A DNA stretch of 64,000 bases from Paenibacillus sp. PL2-23 (GTDB lineage: Bacteria; Bacillota; Bacilli; Paenibacillales; Paenibacillaceae): positions 3,124,001 through 3,188,000 of the forward strand of contig NZ_CP162129.1 in assembly GCF_040834005.1 (NCBI RefSeq), in the 5' to 3' direction. Below, one piece after another: positions 9,024-18,463 of the stretch; the first letter of the stretch is position 1; the number at the start of each line of letters is the position of its first letter. Under the pieces are notes generated by a model, which worked only from the letters and a program-made list of their open reading frames with translations, was not told the DNA's origin and did not search any database. The position numbers and the translations under genes are program-made.

Positions 9024-9058
9024 AAAAAACAAACAGCGCCGCTCCGATAAGAGCGGCG
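9024..9058 (-). terminator. Intrinsic terminator between recA and recX
   Basis: Perfect 8-bp GC stem CGCCGCTC / GAGCGGCG with loop TTATCG, then CTGTTTGTTTTTT, 16 nt after the recA stop. Confidence 0.8.
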
Positions 9059-9074
9059 ACTATTGTCGGAATGT

Positions 9075-10133
9075 TTATTCGAAATCCAGATCGAATTCTT
9101 CATCCTCATCTTCTTGATCAGCCTTGAAGTTCGCTTGGGAGGCCGCTGCAGACAAGTTGCTGGCTTCGCGAATCTGCTTCTCGATCTGGCCAGCGACCTC
9201 CTTATTCTCCTTCAAATATTGCTTCGCGTTCTCCCGTCCTTGGCCAAGACGCTCCCCGCTGTAAGAGAACCATGCTCCGCTCTTCTGAACAATATCCATC
9301 TCGACGCCGATATCAATCAGGCTGCCTTCCCTGGATATTCCTTCACCGTACATAATGTCGATCTCCGCTTGCTTGAACGGAGGAGCTACCTTGTTCTTCA
9401 CAACCTTGATCCGTGTGCGGTTGCCGACCATGTCGTTTCCTTGCTTCAACGTCTCAATGCGGCGAACGTCAAGGCGTACGCTGGAATAGAACTTCAGAGC
9501 GCGTCCGCCCGGTGTTGTCTCCGGATTGCCGAACATAACGCCGACCTTCTCGCGCAATTGGTTAATAAAGATCGCGATGGTCTTGGATTTCGCAATAGCG
9601 CCGGACAGCTTGCGCAGCGCCTGAGACATCAGACGAGCCTGCAGGCCAACGTGAGAGTCGCCCATATCCCCTTCGATCTCCGCCTTCGGCACAAGCGCCG
9701 CAACGGAGTCTACCACGATAATATCAACCGCGCCGCTGCGCACAAGCGCTTCGGCGATTTCCAGCGCTTGCTCGCCCGTATCCGGCTGGGAGAGAAGAAG
9801 CTCGTCGATATTCACGCCGAGCTTGCTGGCGTACAACGGATCAAGCGCGTGCTCCGCATCGATAAAGGCAGCTTGTCCGCCAATGCGCTGAACCTCGGCG
9901 ATTGCATGCAGTGCAACCGTCGTCTTACCGGAGGATTCCGGTCCATATACTTCAATAACCCTGCCTCTTGGCAATCCACCGATGCCAAGCGCGATATCTA
10001 GAGCAAGCGAGCCGCTCGGTACGGTCTCAACCTGCATGTGCGTTGATTCACCCAATTTCATAATGGAGCCCTTGCCAAATTGCTTCTCAATTTGACGCAA
10101 TGCGTTGTCCAAAGCTGCGCGACGATCCGCCAA
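9075..10133 (-). CDS. recA: Recombinase RecA
   Basis: About 352 residues; the strand-exchange and LexA-coprotease ATPase. Walker A is GPESSGKTT, Walker [11 protein letters not shown]; loop regions [20 protein letters not shown] and KFYSSVRLD are typical, and the tail is acidic. Start choice: the promoter predicts a transcript beginning near 10158, so the ATGs at 10154 and 10151 would be almost leaderless. TTG at 10133 has AAGGA 10 nt upstream and gives a product beginning MADRRAALD, close to relatives. This is inference; an ATG start cannot be excluded. A LexA box lies upstream. Confidence 0.95.
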   Translation of the reverse strand: MADRRAALDNALRQIEKQFGKGSIMKLGESTHMQVETVPSGSLALDIALGIGGLPRGRVIEVYGPESSGKTTVALHAIAEVQRIGGQAAFIDAEHALDPLYASKLGVNIDELLLSQPDTGEQALEIAEALVRSGAVDIIVVDSVAALVPKAEIEGDMGDSHVGLQARLMSQALRKLSGAIAKSKTIAIFINQLREKVGVMFGNPETTPGGRALKFYSSVRLDVRRIETLKQGNDMVGNRTRIKVVKNKVAPPFKQAEIDIMYGEGISREGSLIDIGVEMDIVQKSGAWFSYSGERLGQGRENAKQYLKENKEVAGQIEKQIREASNLSAAASQANFKADQEDEDEEFDLDFE

Positions 10134-10164
10134 CCCACTCACATCCTTCATCATTTATATTAGT

Positions 10165-10193
10165 ATGATACCTCATTTTTAATCCCTTGCCAA
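10165..10193 (-). promoter_or_regulatory. Sigma-A promoter for recA
   Basis: TTGGCA (10188-10193), 17 bp, TATCAT (10165-10170). Confidence 0.65.
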
Positions 10194-10202
10194 TAGTTTT
10201 TT

Positions 10203-10216
10203 CGAACACACATTCG
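10203..10216 (-). promoter_or_regulatory. LexA (DinR) SOS box upstream of recA
   Basis: CGAATGTGTGTTCG differs at one position from the Gram-positive SOS consensus CGAACRNRYGTTCG. It lies 10 bp upstream of the recA -35, a placement consistent with LexA repression. Confidence 0.8.
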
Positions 10217-10255
10217 TATTATGTATTCCCCCATCCCCCCAGCGCCAATAAACAT

Positions 10256-10290
10256 AAAAAAACCGCAGCAAAGTAGTCTTCGCCACGGTT
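10256..10290 (-). terminator. Intrinsic terminator between cinA and recA
   Basis: A 13-bp stem with three G-U pairs (AACCGTGGCGAAG, loop ACTA, CTTTGCTGCGGTT) and a tract of seven T. It serves cinA and also ends any transcript from the promoter at 10310-10338. Confidence 0.85.
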
Positions 10291-10309
10291 CTTCCGATAA
10301 CTAGGTTCT

Positions 10310-10338
10310 ATTATATAGAAGCGCTCGACATTTGACAA
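10310..10338 (-). promoter_or_regulatory. Sigma-A promoter facing a terminator, between cinA and recA
   Basis: TTGTCA (10333-10338), exactly 17 bp, TATAAT (10310-10315). Transcription would begin near 10303 and meet the terminator after about 15 nt, giving a ~50-nt RNA or an attenuated leader for recA. No open reading frame fits between. Confidence 0.55.
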
Positions 10339-10366
10339 CAGCTTTCCCCGAACTTTCGGGACGGCA

Positions 10367-11614
10367 TTATTCCTTAAGCGCCTGCCATAGCCGGTACATG
10401 GCTGCTTTGACGGCCCGTACTCGAATCATGGAGCGCCCCCCGCTCAGGTGAGTCGTATGAACAATCGTCGCCTTGCCCTTCTCCGCGATCGCGAAGTAGA
10501 CCAATCCTACCGGCTTGCCCTCCGATTCCGCAGGGCCTGCAACACCTGTCAGCGACACGCCAAAGTCAGCGTCAGCGAGCAGACGCACATTCTCTGCCAT
10601 GGACGCGGCCGTCTCCTCGCTAATTGCGCCCGGCGCGCCCGCGCCTTCCAGCTGAGACATAGGAATGCCCAGCAGCTTGTTCTTCATCCGATTCGTATAG
10701 GTGACAACTCCTCCAGCGTATTCGCCGCTGCTGCCGGGCACGTTCGTAACGAGCTCGGCGAACAGCCCCCCGCTGCAGCTTTCGGCGGAGGCGAGACGAC
10801 GCCCTGAGGCTCGTAGCAGCTTCACTATCTGCTCCTCGATAGGGATATCCTCCTGCGCGTACAGATGCTCTCCCACTCTGTCCTGAATCGCTGCAACCGC
10901 CTCATCGATCTTGACGTTCGCTTCGTCCGCTGTCGCCGCTTTGGTGGATACGCGGATCGCAACCTCGCCTTCCTTGGCGTAAGGAGCCAGCGTTGGATCC
11001 TGCTGGTTCTGGATCAGATCGATCAGCTTCGCTTCCAGCGTCGATTCCCCAATGCCCGCAAATTTCAGCAGCCGCGAATACAGCGGCTTCTCCTCTCCCA
11101 GCATGCTTCTCAGCCATGCCTGGCCAGGTCCCTCCAGCATCGGCTTCATTTCCTTTGGCGGACCGGGCAGCAGCATGTAGAGCATGCCGTCCGCCTCCAG
11201 CGCGTTCCCCACGGCAAGGCCAGTCGCGTTCTGAAGCGGAACGCTGCCCTCGATCATAAGCGCTTGCTTCCGATTGCTCTCCACCATCGCGATGCCCCTC
11301 GAAGAGAACAGCTCCTCAATGGCGGCCATAGAAGGCTCATGGAGGATGAGGCTGCGTCCCAAGTCCTCAGCCAGCACATCCTTGGTCAAATCGTCCTGTG
11401 TCGGCCCTAGACCGCCCGTGAACAACAGAAGGTCCGCTCTTCCGCGTCCAATCTCAATCGCTTGCTGAAGCCGTGTTGCGTTGTCCCCGACAACGGTCTG
11501 AAAGTACACGTCAATACCAAGCTCCGCCAGCTTCTGTGAAATCGCCTGGGCATTCGTATTGACGATCTGTCCCAGCAGCAGCTCCGTTCCTACCGCAATA
11601 ATTTCCGCTTTCAT
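10367..11614 (-). CDS. cinA: CinA-like protein (nicotinamide-nucleotide amidase / competence-damage protein)
   Basis: A 415-residue two-domain protein. The N-terminal MoaB/MogA-type domain has GTELLLGQIVNTNA and FTGGLGPTQDDLT; in this family it is linked to ADP-ribose pyrophosphatase activity. The C-terminal amidase domain has SAESCSGGLFAELVTNVPG and LTGVAGPAESEGKPVG, linked to NMN deamidation to NaMN. It lies upstream of recA as in Bacillus, but here a terminator and separate promoters lie between them. AGGAGG is 11 nt before ATG. Confidence 0.94.
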   Translation of the reverse strand: MKAEIIAVGTELLLGQIVNTNAQAISQKLAELGIDVYFQTVVGDNATRLQQAIEIGRGRADLLLFTGGLGPTQDDLTKDVLAEDLGRSLILHEPSMAAIEELFSSRGIAMVESNRKQALMIEGSVPLQNATGLAVGNALEADGMLYMLLPGPPKEMKPMLEGPGQAWLRSMLGEEKPLYSRLLKFAGIGESTLEAKLIDLIQNQQDPTLAPYAKEGEVAIRVSTKAATADEANVKIDEAVAAIQDRVGEHLYAQEDIPIEEQIVKLLRASGRRLASAESCSGGLFAELVTNVPGSSGEYAGGVVTYTNRMKNKLLGIPMSQLEGAGAPGAISEETAASMAENVRLLADADFGVSLTGVAGPAESEGKPVGLVYFAIAEKGKATIVHTTHLSGGRSMIRVRAVKAAMYRLWQALKE

Positions 11615-11659
11615 TCCCGTATGTGCCTCCTAGCCCAGCTTCCTCGATCCACGCGCTGA

Positions 11660-11697
11660 CACAAAAGCACTCCCCCTGTCGCGGGAAAGTGCTTTGA
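11660..11697 (-). terminator. Intrinsic terminator after pgsA
   Basis: Stem of about 13 bp with G-U pairs (AAAGCACTTTCCC / GGGGGAGTGCTTT, loop GCGACA) then TGTG; the poly-T is short. Confidence 0.65.
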
Positions 11698-11708
11698 AGC
11701 GCTGGTTG

Positions 11709-12284
11709 TTATTCCACCGGTATTAAATGTTTATTCTTCACGAAGTAATCAATGCCCGAATAGACGGTTATGATCGCGGCAATCCAGCTGGCGATAACGT
11801 CAAAAGGAAAGTCGATCAGCGCAAACGGGAAATTGTTGATCAGCAGGGCGATAATCATCGTAATTTGGATAGCCGTCTTCCATTTGCCCCAAGCGCTTGC
11901 AGCCATGACGGAGCCCTCCAGCAGCGCAATCTGCCTCAGTCCCGTCACCGCGAACTCCCGGCTGATAATAATAATGGCGATCAGCGCATTCAGCTTGCCC
12001 ATCTCCACAAGCGAGATCAGCACAGCCGCTACCAGGAGCTTATCCGCCAGCGGATCCAGCAGCTTCCCCAGATTGGTTACAATCTTGTTCTTGCGCGCGA
12101 TGTAGCCATCCAGACCGTCCGTGCTCGCCGCGATAATGAAGATCACAGCGGCGATCATCTGGTTGTAGGAGATTTCGAAATCCATAAAGGACAGCGAACC
12201 TAAATCCACCTTGATAAGCAGGAAAAACATGATGACTGGAACAAGAAATATTCTTGCAAGGGTAATCCTATTCGCTAAATTCAT
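11709..12284 (-). CDS. pgsA: CDP-diacylglycerol-glycerol-3-phosphate 3-phosphatidyltransferase
   Basis: A 191-residue integral membrane enzyme that makes phosphatidylglycerophosphate, the committed step to phosphatidylglycerol. The CDP-alcohol phosphatidyltransferase motif DGLDGYIAR-x8-GKLLDPLADK is intact, with several membrane helices. ATG at 12284 follows GGGGAGG by 7 nt and overlaps the rimO stop as ATGA; a longer in-frame extension into rimO is rejected. Confidence 0.96.
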   Translation of the reverse strand: MNLANRITLARIFLVPVIMFFLLIKVDLGSLSFMDFEISYNQMIAAVIFIIAASTDGLDGYIARKNKIVTNLGKLLDPLADKLLVAAVLISLVEMGKLNALIAIIIISREFAVTGLRQIALLEGSVMAASAWGKWKTAIQITMIIALLINNFPFALIDFPFDVIASWIAAIITVYSGIDYFVKNKHLIPVE

Positions 12285-13609
12285 GATACGCCCTCCCCGG
12301 ACAGATCGAACTCGTACGCGTGCGTCACGCGCACCTTCTGCATGGAGCCAATCTCCGCCCGGCAATTCGAAATAAATACCTCGCCGTCGATTTCGGGAGC
12401 ATCGTACATCGATCTGCCGATATAGACGTCGCTGCGGCCGTCGTAACGCTCCACAAGCACGTCGATTTCTTTGCCGATATACTTGCTGCTGTTGTCGCGC
12501 GAGACGATACGCTGCAGCTCCATCAGCGTATTGACGCGGAATTCCTTCACCTCGTCGGGCACATGGTTCGGCAGACGAACGGCTGGCGTGCCCTCTTCGC
12601 TGGAGTAGGCAAATACGCCAAGACGGTCAAATTTGATCTCTTTGACAAACTCGCACAGGTTTTCGAAATCCTGCTCAGTCTCGCCAGGAAAACCTACAAT
12701 AAGGCTTGTGCGCAGCGCGACATCGGGAATGGCCGCGCGAATTTTGGCGATGAGCTCGCGTGTATCACGCTGGCGGCCCGGCCTGCGCATGCGCTTCAGA
12801 ATGGTGTCCTCGCTGTGCTGCAGCGGCATGTCGATGTATTTGCAAATTTTCGGATTGGTTGCTATAGCCTCAATCAGTTCATCGGAGAAGAAGCCTGGAT
12901 AAGCGTAATGCAGCCTTACCCAATGAATGCCCTCCACCTCGCTCACGCGATTCATAAGCTCCGGCAGCATAAAGCGGTCATATAGGTCCGTGCCGTAGTT
13001 CGTTGAATCCTGGGCAATCAGACTGATTTCCTTCACGCCCTGCGCCGCCAGTCCTTCCACTTCCTTCACGATCGACTCCATCGAACGGCTGCGGAAGCTG
13101 CCCCGCATCATAGGTATGCTGCAGAATGTGCACGCGTTGTCGCAGCCCTCCGCAATTTTGACATATGCCGTATAACGCGGCGTCGTGACGAGTCGCGGAA
13201 GCTGCTGCTCGTAATTGAATACGGGATTGCCCACGCGGATCGGCTTCTTGCCGCGCAGCGCCTCATCGACGATGTCGTTAATGTTATGGAAATCGCCCGT
13301 TCCGACGATACCGTCAATCTCCGGCATCTCTTCCATCAGCTGCTGCTTGTAGCGCTGGGTCAGACAGCCCGATACAATTAACGCCTTCAAGCGGCCCGTT
13401 TCCTTCAGATCGGCCATCTCCAGAATTGTATTGACGGATTCCTCTTTGGCCGCATCGATGAAGCCGCACGTATTCACGATGATTACAGTGGCCTCATCCG
13501 GCTCATTCACTAGACGGAATCCGCGCTCATGAATGAGACCCGACATAATTTCGGAATCCACCAGATTTTTTTCGCAGCCTAATGTAACTACCTTCACTCT
13601 TTCCGTCAT
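12281..13609 (-). CDS. rimO: Ribosomal protein S12 methylthiotransferase RimO
   Basis: A 442-residue radical-SAM methylthiotransferase modifying an aspartate of ribosomal protein S12. The UPF0004 domain has LGCEKNLVDSE, VNTCGFIDAAKEES and VSGCLTQRY cysteines; the radical-SAM motif is EGCDNACTFCSIP (CX3CX2C); a TRAM domain ends the protein. MiaB, a paralogue, is at the other end of this region. In operon with yajQ upstream (38-bp gap) and pgsA downstream. Confidence 0.95.
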   Translation of the reverse strand: MTERVKVVTLGCEKNLVDSEIMSGLIHERGFRLVNEPDEATVIIVNTCGFIDAAKEESVNTILEMADLKETGRLKALIVSGCLTQRYKQQLMEEMPEIDGIVGTGDFHNINDIVDEALRGKKPIRVGNPVFNYEQQLPRLVTTPRYTAYVKIAEGCDNACTFCSIPMMRGSFRSRSMESIVKEVEGLAAQGVKEISLIAQDSTNYGTDLYDRFMLPELMNRVSEVEGIHWVRLHYAYPGFFSDELIEAIATNPKICKYIDMPLQHSEDTILKRMRRPGRQRDTRELIAKIRAAIPDVALRTSLIVGFPGETEQDFENLCEFVKEIKFDRLGVFAYSSEEGTPAVRLPNHVPDEVKEFRVNTLMELQRIVSRDNSSKYIGKEIDVLVERYDGRSDVYIGRSMYDAPEIDGEVFISNCRAEIGSMQKVRVTHAYEFDLSGEGVS

Positions 13610-13647
13610 ATATGTACTTCAATTCCCTTCTATTCACGCTGTACTCA

Positions 13648-14139
13648 TTAACGGTAATTCGTAAATTGCAATTCCACTGGCAGCTCGGCTCCGCGAAGCA
13701 AAGCGATAACGGCTTGCAGATCATCTCTGCTTTTGCCTGTCACACGAATTTGATCGCCCTGTATCTGGCTTTTCACCTTCAGCTTGGAATCGCGAATGAG
13801 CACGTTGATTTTTTTGGACACGTCCTGCTCAATGCCTTGTCTCAGCTTAATGCGCTGTTTAACGGTACCGCCGCTTGCGCCTTCGATTTTGCCGAAATCC
13901 ATATTTTTGATAGGGACGCCGCGTTTGACCATTTTGGATTGCAAAATATCGATTACGCTCTTCAGCTTATATTCGTCATCCGAGCCCACCACAAGCTCTT
14001 CCTTCTCAAGCGCTATGCTGCTTTTGCTGCCCTTGAAATCGAAGCGCGTCTCTATTTCGCGCTCCGCCTGCGTGATCGCGTTAGACAGCTCCTGCATATC
14101 TACCTTCGATACAATGTCAAATGAACTTTCTGAACTCAT
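13648..14139 (-). CDS. yajQ: YajQ family nucleotide-binding protein
   Basis: A 163-residue DUF520 protein of two RNP-like domains. Recognised by the start [18 protein letters not shown], the [12 protein letters not shown] segment and the ending [21 protein letters not shown]. Relatives bind nucleotides, and in Xanthomonas cyclic-di-GMP; the role here is unknown. GAGGAG precedes ATG. Confidence 0.93.
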   Translation of the reverse strand: MSSESSFDIVSKVDMQELSNAITQAEREIETRFDFKGSKSSIALEKEELVVGSDDEYKLKSVIDILQSKMVKRGVPIKNMDFGKIEGASGGTVKQRIKLRQGIEQDVSKKINVLIRDSKLKVKSQIQGDQIRVTGKSRDDLQAVIALLRGAELPVELQFTNYR

Positions 14140-14177
14140 GTCAGGCTCCTCTCCCTCACTATCCTTAAATGGATTGA

Positions 14178-15095
14178 TTATTCGCTTGTTATAGAATCCG
14201 TTGCCGCGCCTTCGCCGGCAGCCGGCGAAGGCGTAGCTGACGCGCCAGCTCCCTCCGCTGCGGGAACAAGCAGCAGCTGCTTGGAGCCTGCTCGATCGCC
14301 ATCCGGCACAGGCACGCCATCTACGGTCACCTCAGTGAAGTCTGCCCGGCCTACATTAATATAGATAGGCTCTGTCAGCTCGTACGTTTGAACGGCGCCA
14401 TCCTCCGCATTGGCGTAGAACAGCTTGGTTCCCCTGTTGCTGCCTGAACGCACCTCAACCCAGTTTCTTCCCCCAACAACCTTCAGCTCCACCTTATGTA
14501 CGGTACCAGCGGGACCAATATCGTATAGATCCGTTTTGCCCGACTTGCTGTTGAACGTAACTGTAGTCGGAGCCTTCGTAGGCGGCGGTGGCGTAACGGA
14601 TACTGCAGGCTCGCTGGGATCCGGATTGTCAGTGGCTGGCGCTGGCGTTGATGAATTTTCCGTAATGGGCGTATCATCTGCCTTGTTCGTATCAGGGTCG
14701 TCATTTCTCACTACATAATACCAGACCAGGACAAGAATCAAGATCAGGAAGCACCACATAACCAGATTAAATCCGATTTTGCCGAATCGCTCTGAGGCCT
14801 GCGACTTCATCTTCCTTGGCTTGCGCACAGGAATAGGCTCCGTGGCATGCTCCACCGCAGGTGCCGGCACCTCATGCTGATAGAGCCGCAGCACCTCTTC
14901 GGGATCAAGACCGACAGCCTCGGAGTAGTTCTTCACGAACGCCCGAACATAGAAGGACCCCGGCAGGACACTGTAATCGCCGGATTCAATCGCCTCTAGG
15001 TATCGTTTTCTGATTTTGGTTAGCTCCTGAATCTCGTCAAGCGATAAGCCGCGCTGCTCTCTGGCTTTGCGTAGCAATGCGCCTAAGTCAGACAT
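14178..15095 (-). CDS. rodZ: RodZ-like helix-turn-helix membrane protein (YmfM)
   Basis: A 305-residue bitopic protein. Residues 1-70 are an HTH_25/XRE-like domain ([21 protein letters not shown]), followed by a basic linker, one membrane helix near residue 115, a Pro/Thr/Ser-rich spacer and a C-terminal DUF4115 beta domain. RodZ links MreB filaments to the wall elongation machinery. AAGGAGG precedes ATG. It closely follows ymfK, with 27 bp between. Confidence 0.92.
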   Translation of the reverse strand: MSDLGALLRKAREQRGLSLDEIQELTKIRKRYLEAIESGDYSVLPGSFYVRAFVKNYSEAVGLDPEEVLRLYQHEVPAPAVEHATEPIPVRKPRKMKSQASERFGKIGFNLVMWCFLILILVLVWYYVVRNDDPDTNKADDTPITENSSTPAPATDNPDPSEPAVSVTPPPPTKAPTTVTFNSKSGKTDLYDIGPAGTVHKVELKVVGGRNWVEVRSGSNRGTKLFYANAEDGAVQTYELTEPIYINVGRADFTEVTVDGVPVPDGDRAGSKQLLLVPAAEGAGASATPSPAAGEGAATDSITSE

Positions 15096-15122
15096 GGAGT
15101 AGCCTCCTTCCGGATGGATGGT

Positions 15123-15890
15123 TTAGAATTCGTCCGTATAATTAGCTGTAAATGATTCGTAGGTAATTTCTTCTTCCGGCGTATTGCGCAGCTCCACGAT
15201 AATATCGAAGTGGCTGTAGTCGTATTGGGATTCCTTCACAAAAATATCGGGATGCTCGATCACCTTCGTTGACGGCATAGCCATAATCTCCTGGAGCAGC
15301 GCATAATGCTTCTCATTGGAGCGTATGGTGCTTACAATTCCGTCAATAATAAAGATGTTGTTCGGCTGCATCTCTTCCTCCGACAGCTGGCTGCGGACTG
15401 TCTGGCGCAGCAAGGTGGAGGATACGAACGTCCACCGTTTGTTGGAGCACACGCTTCCGGCTATTATCGACTCCGTCTTGCCGACACGCGGCATACCCCT
15501 CAAGCCTATAACATGATTGCCGTCCCTCTTGAACACCTCGCCCAGGAAATCCACAAGCAGACCAAGCTCGTCCCTTACAAAACGGAACGTCTTGCGATCG
15601 TCGGAATCCCTCTCGATATAACGTCCATGACGGACAGCCAATATGTCGACAATAGTGGGCGTGCGAAGCTTGTTCACGGTTATATTGTCGACCTTCTGGA
15701 GCATCTTGCCCAGTAGCTCAATCTTCTCATCGTCGTCCGTCTGCAGCAGCATGCCGCGGGTGCGATCCTCGACGCCGTTGATCGTCATGATGTTCACCTC
15801 AAGCATGCCGAGCAGGGATGCGATATCTCCCAGAAGTCCGGGACGGTTTTTATGTATTTTGTATTCCATGTACCATTGTTTCGTTTCCAT
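15123..15890 (-). CDS. ymfK: DUF3388 family protein (YmfK): ACT-like domain plus P-loop
   Basis: A 255-residue protein of unknown function kept next to rodZ/ymfJ in Bacillales. The N-terminal ~75 residues look like an ACT domain (NRPGLLGDIASLLGMLEVNI), and the middle has a P-loop, GMPRVGKTES, with a later hydrophobic strand ending in D (NIFIIDGIV). This suggests a ligand-sensing NTPase, which is inference. ATG at 15890 is preferred to upstream extensions, giving a start METKQWYMEY. Confidence 0.85.
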   Translation of the reverse strand: METKQWYMEYKIHKNRPGLLGDIASLLGMLEVNIMTINGVEDRTRGMLLQTDDDEKIELLGKMLQKVDNITVNKLRTPTIVDILAVRHGRYIERDSDDRKTFRFVRDELGLLVDFLGEVFKRDGNHVIGLRGMPRVGKTESIIAGSVCSNKRWTFVSSTLLRQTVRSQLSEEEMQPNNIFIIDGIVSTIRSNEKHYALLQEIMAMPSTKVIEHPDIFVKESQYDYSHFDIIVELRNTPEEEITYESFTANYTDEF

Positions 15891-15913
15891 TGCGTTCACC
15901 GTCCTAAACTTGA

Positions 15914-15942
15914 ATAATAAATAGAATAAAGACAAAAATCAA
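15914..15942 (-). promoter_or_regulatory. Sigma-A promoter for ymfK-rodZ
   Basis: TTGATT (15937-15942), 17 bp, TATTAT (15914-15919), just upstream of ymfK. Confidence 0.5.
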
Positions 15943-16019
15943 GTGAAAATCTGCATTAGTTTACCATAATCAACATTCTACAATTTTCGTCATAATCCTG
16001 CAACGACGCCGAACATTGC

Positions 16020-16047
16020 AGAAAAGCCTCCGCGAAAGAGGAGGCTT
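16020..16047 (-). terminator. Intrinsic terminator after ymfJ
   Basis: Perfect 8-bp stem AAGCCTCC / GGAGGCTT, loop TCTTTCGC, then TTCTG. Confidence 0.75.
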
Positions 16048-16065
16048 CCCTGCTCGTTATGAGTG

Positions 16066-16317
16066 CTAGGCTTTTTCGACAAGCTTGACCATGAGCCTTG
16101 CAATCGCCTTGCGTTCTTCCTGGTCACCGACATCCCAAAGCTGCTTCAAAACACTTTCTTCATCGTTTTTCGGATCAACCTTCTCATCGAGGAAGCTGCC
16201 GATCTCGAACGCCAGGTTCGAAATCGTCTCTTCTGTCAAGCCCATTTTCTTCGCTTGCGACACGCGATCCGCCAAAAAATGCTTCCAGGTTTCGAAATTA
16301 GTAAGGACAGTTGACAT
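16066..16317 (-). CDS. ymfJ: DUF3243 family protein (YmfJ)
   Basis: An 83-residue all-helical acidic protein of the DUF3243 family, conserved beside ymfI and ymfK; function unknown. The start MSTVLTNFETWKHFL follows AGGAGG by 9 nt. A longer upstream extension has no ribosome binding site and lies in the intergenic leader. Confidence 0.9.
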   Translation of the reverse strand: MSTVLTNFETWKHFLADRVSQAKKMGLTEETISNLAFEIGSFLDEKVDPKNDEESVLKQLWDVGDQEERKAIARLMVKLVEKA

Positions 16318-16421
16318 GTATCTTCGCCTCCTAGGGTAGTGTGGAAAAGAATCATCAACAGTCGTTATTGTGTGCACATCGGTCCAGGTTTATACCCTAA
16401 GCATCAAGATTGCAGGCATTG

Positions 16422-17168
16422 TCAGGTGTGCCAGCCGCCGTTCGGGCTTATGATCTGACCTGTAATATAGGAGGATTCTGGAAGGGACAAGAAATAAACA
16501 AGCGACGCAATCTCCTCGGCCGAGCCAAAGCGTCCCGCCGGAATTTCCTGCTGCAGCGCCGCCTTCTCCTCCGGGTTGAAGCCGGCCATCATGACGGTAT
16601 CGACGACGCCAGGCGCGACGGCGTTCACCGTTACGCCTGAGGGCGCCAGCTCTTTGGCCAGCGCCTTGGTGAACGCGTTCATGCCGCCCTTGGTGGTGGA
16701 ATAGAGCACCTCGCAGGAAGCGCCTGACATGCCCCATACGGAGGAGACGTTAATAATTCTGCCGAACCGCTGTCCAATCATATGAGGCATGAACAGCTGC
16801 GTGCACAGAAACATACCCTTCAGATTGACGGCCATCACATCGTCCCACATCCCCTCCGACACGTCGGCAAGCATCCCATAGTGAGAGATGCCGCCGTTGT
16901 TGACCAGGATGTCGGGCCGGATGCCATGGCTCTCCAGCTTGTCGCGCATTCTGCCCAGCTGCTCGCTGGAACGAAGATCCGCTGAGATCGTCATTACATT
17001 AGCGCCCAGCGACATGCACATTCGCGCGGTTTCGTTCGCATGCTCATGCGACTCCAAATAATGAATAACGATATTGACGCCTTCCGCGGCAAACCGTTTG
17101 GCGATGGCCGCCCCGATGCCCCGGCTCCCCCCGGTTATCAGTACCGTTGTCTCCTGTAGTGTCTTCAC
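16422..17168 (-). CDS. ymfI: Short-chain dehydrogenase/reductase (YmfI)
   Basis: A 248-residue SDR. The cofactor site TGGSRGIGAAIA suggests NADP(H) (basic residue in the glycine loop). The catalytic set is visible as Asn in the NNGG strand (usually NNAG), Ser in NVSSVWG, and Tyr/Lys in LYSTTKGG. Substrate unknown. The GTG start overlaps the ymfH stop by 4 nt (GTGA), with GGAG 5 nt upstream. Confidence 0.88.
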   Translation of the reverse strand: MKTLQETTVLITGGSRGIGAAIAKRFAAEGVNIVIHYLESHEHANETARMCMSLGANVMTISADLRSSEQLGRMRDKLESHGIRPDILVNNGGISHYGMLADVSEGMWDDVMAVNLKGMFLCTQLFMPHMIGQRFGRIINVSSVWGMSGASCEVLYSTTKGGMNAFTKALAKELAPSGVTVNAVAPGVVDTVMMAGFNPEEKAALQQEIPAGRFGSAEEIASLVYFLSLPESSYITGQIISPNGGWHT

Positions 17169-18457
17169 GCGTTCTCCGCTGATTTCTCCACTATGGACAC
17201 GGCTAGCTGCTGGAAGTCGAAATGCTCGCGCAATCTCGCGTTCACTTCCTCCAGCTTGCAGGCCTCATAACATTGGAGCACATCGAACATATCGCTGTCG
17301 CGGAAGCGGTATCGGGTAAATTCGCCCGCAATGGATTCGGGGGAGTTGAGCATGCGAAGATAGCTGCCGATCTTCTTCCGTTTGGAGCGCTCGAACGTAT
17401 CGGAGTCGATGCCGTTCTGGATCGCTTGGGCAATTCCGTCCTTCAGCCGCTGGATGAGCGCGTCGGGCTCCGGCGTATCGCCGCCCAGCACCGAAAAGGC
17501 GTAATCCCTGCTGGAGTTGTATTCATGGCCGAAGGAATCCGATATGAGATTGCTTTCATACAACGATTGATACAGCTTGGAGCTAGGGCCGATCAGCGCG
17601 TCTAGCATGAGCTTGGTCGTCACTTCATTGCGAAGCAGCGCTTCGCCCTCCAAGCCCACCCGCTTCTCCTTGAACCCCAGCATGCACTTGGGAAGGGACA
17701 CGGGAAGCTGCACGACCTTGCGCGGCGTTTGAACCGCGGTTGGCTCCTCGTCGAAGAAGCGTTTAATGTCGCCTTGCGGCTGGAACGACTTAGCCGCTTG
17801 ATTGCTTCGCACCAGCTCGAACACCTCTGCGGCATCCACTCCGCCCACAACGAACAGCAGCATATTGGAGGGATGGTAGAACGTTTCGTAGCAGCGATAC
17901 AGCGTTTCCTTGTCAATCTGATAGATGGAATCCACAGTTCCCGCTATATCGATGTGAACGGGATGGGTCTGGTACAGCGCGGAAATCAGTCCAAAATAAA
18001 CGCGCCAATCCGCATTATCCCGATACATATTGATCTCTTGCTCGATAATGCCCTTCTCCTTGTTCACATTCTCGTCTGTGAAATAAGGATTCTGCACGAA
18101 ATTAATCAGCGTTTCAAGATTGGCGTGAATTTGCTCAGTCGCCGAAAACAAATAAACGGTGCGATCAAAGGTTGTATAAGCGTTGGCGCTGGCGCCTTGG
18201 GAGGCAAACACCGCAAAGATATCGCCCTCCGGCTCCTCGAACATCTTGTGCTCCAGGAAATGCGCGATGCCATCAGGTACGCGCGCAGGCGTCTCGTCGC
18301 CAACGGCAAACACGTTGTCGATGGAGCCGTATTTTGTGGAGAAGGTGGCATACGTTTTCTGAAAGCCTTCCTTCGGCAGCACAATAACCTCAAGTCCGTT
18401 GTCCATCACTTCACGATACAACGTCTCCTGCACATGCGGATATTGTAACGTTTCCAT
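17165..18457 (-). CDS. ymfH: M16-family zinc peptidase (YmfH)
   Basis: A 430-residue M16 peptidase with the inverted zinc motif HFLEHKMFE and the distal glutamate segment IIEQEINMYRD, so predicted active. It pairs with the motif-less YmfF encoded just upstream (6-bp gap), the usual active/inactive arrangement of heterodimeric M16B proteins. Substrate unknown. GGAGG overlaps the ymfF 3' end. Confidence 0.9.
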   Translation of the reverse strand: METLQYPHVQETLYREVMDNGLEVIVLPKEGFQKTYATFSTKYGSIDNVFAVGDETPARVPDGIAHFLEHKMFEEPEGDIFAVFASQGASANAYTTFDRTVYLFSATEQIHANLETLINFVQNPYFTDENVNKEKGIIEQEINMYRDNADWRVYFGLISALYQTHPVHIDIAGTVDSIYQIDKETLYRCYETFYHPSNMLLFVVGGVDAAEVFELVRSNQAAKSFQPQGDIKRFFDEEPTAVQTPRKVVQLPVSLPKCMLGFKEKRVGLEGEALLRNEVTTKLMLDALIGPSSKLYQSLYESNLISDSFGHEYNSSRDYAFSVLGGDTPEPDALIQRLKDGIAQAIQNGIDSDTFERSKRKKIGSYLRMLNSPESIAGEFTRYRFRDSDMFDVLQCYEACKLEEVNARLREHFDFQQLAVSIVEKSAENA

Positions 18458-18463
18458 AATCGG

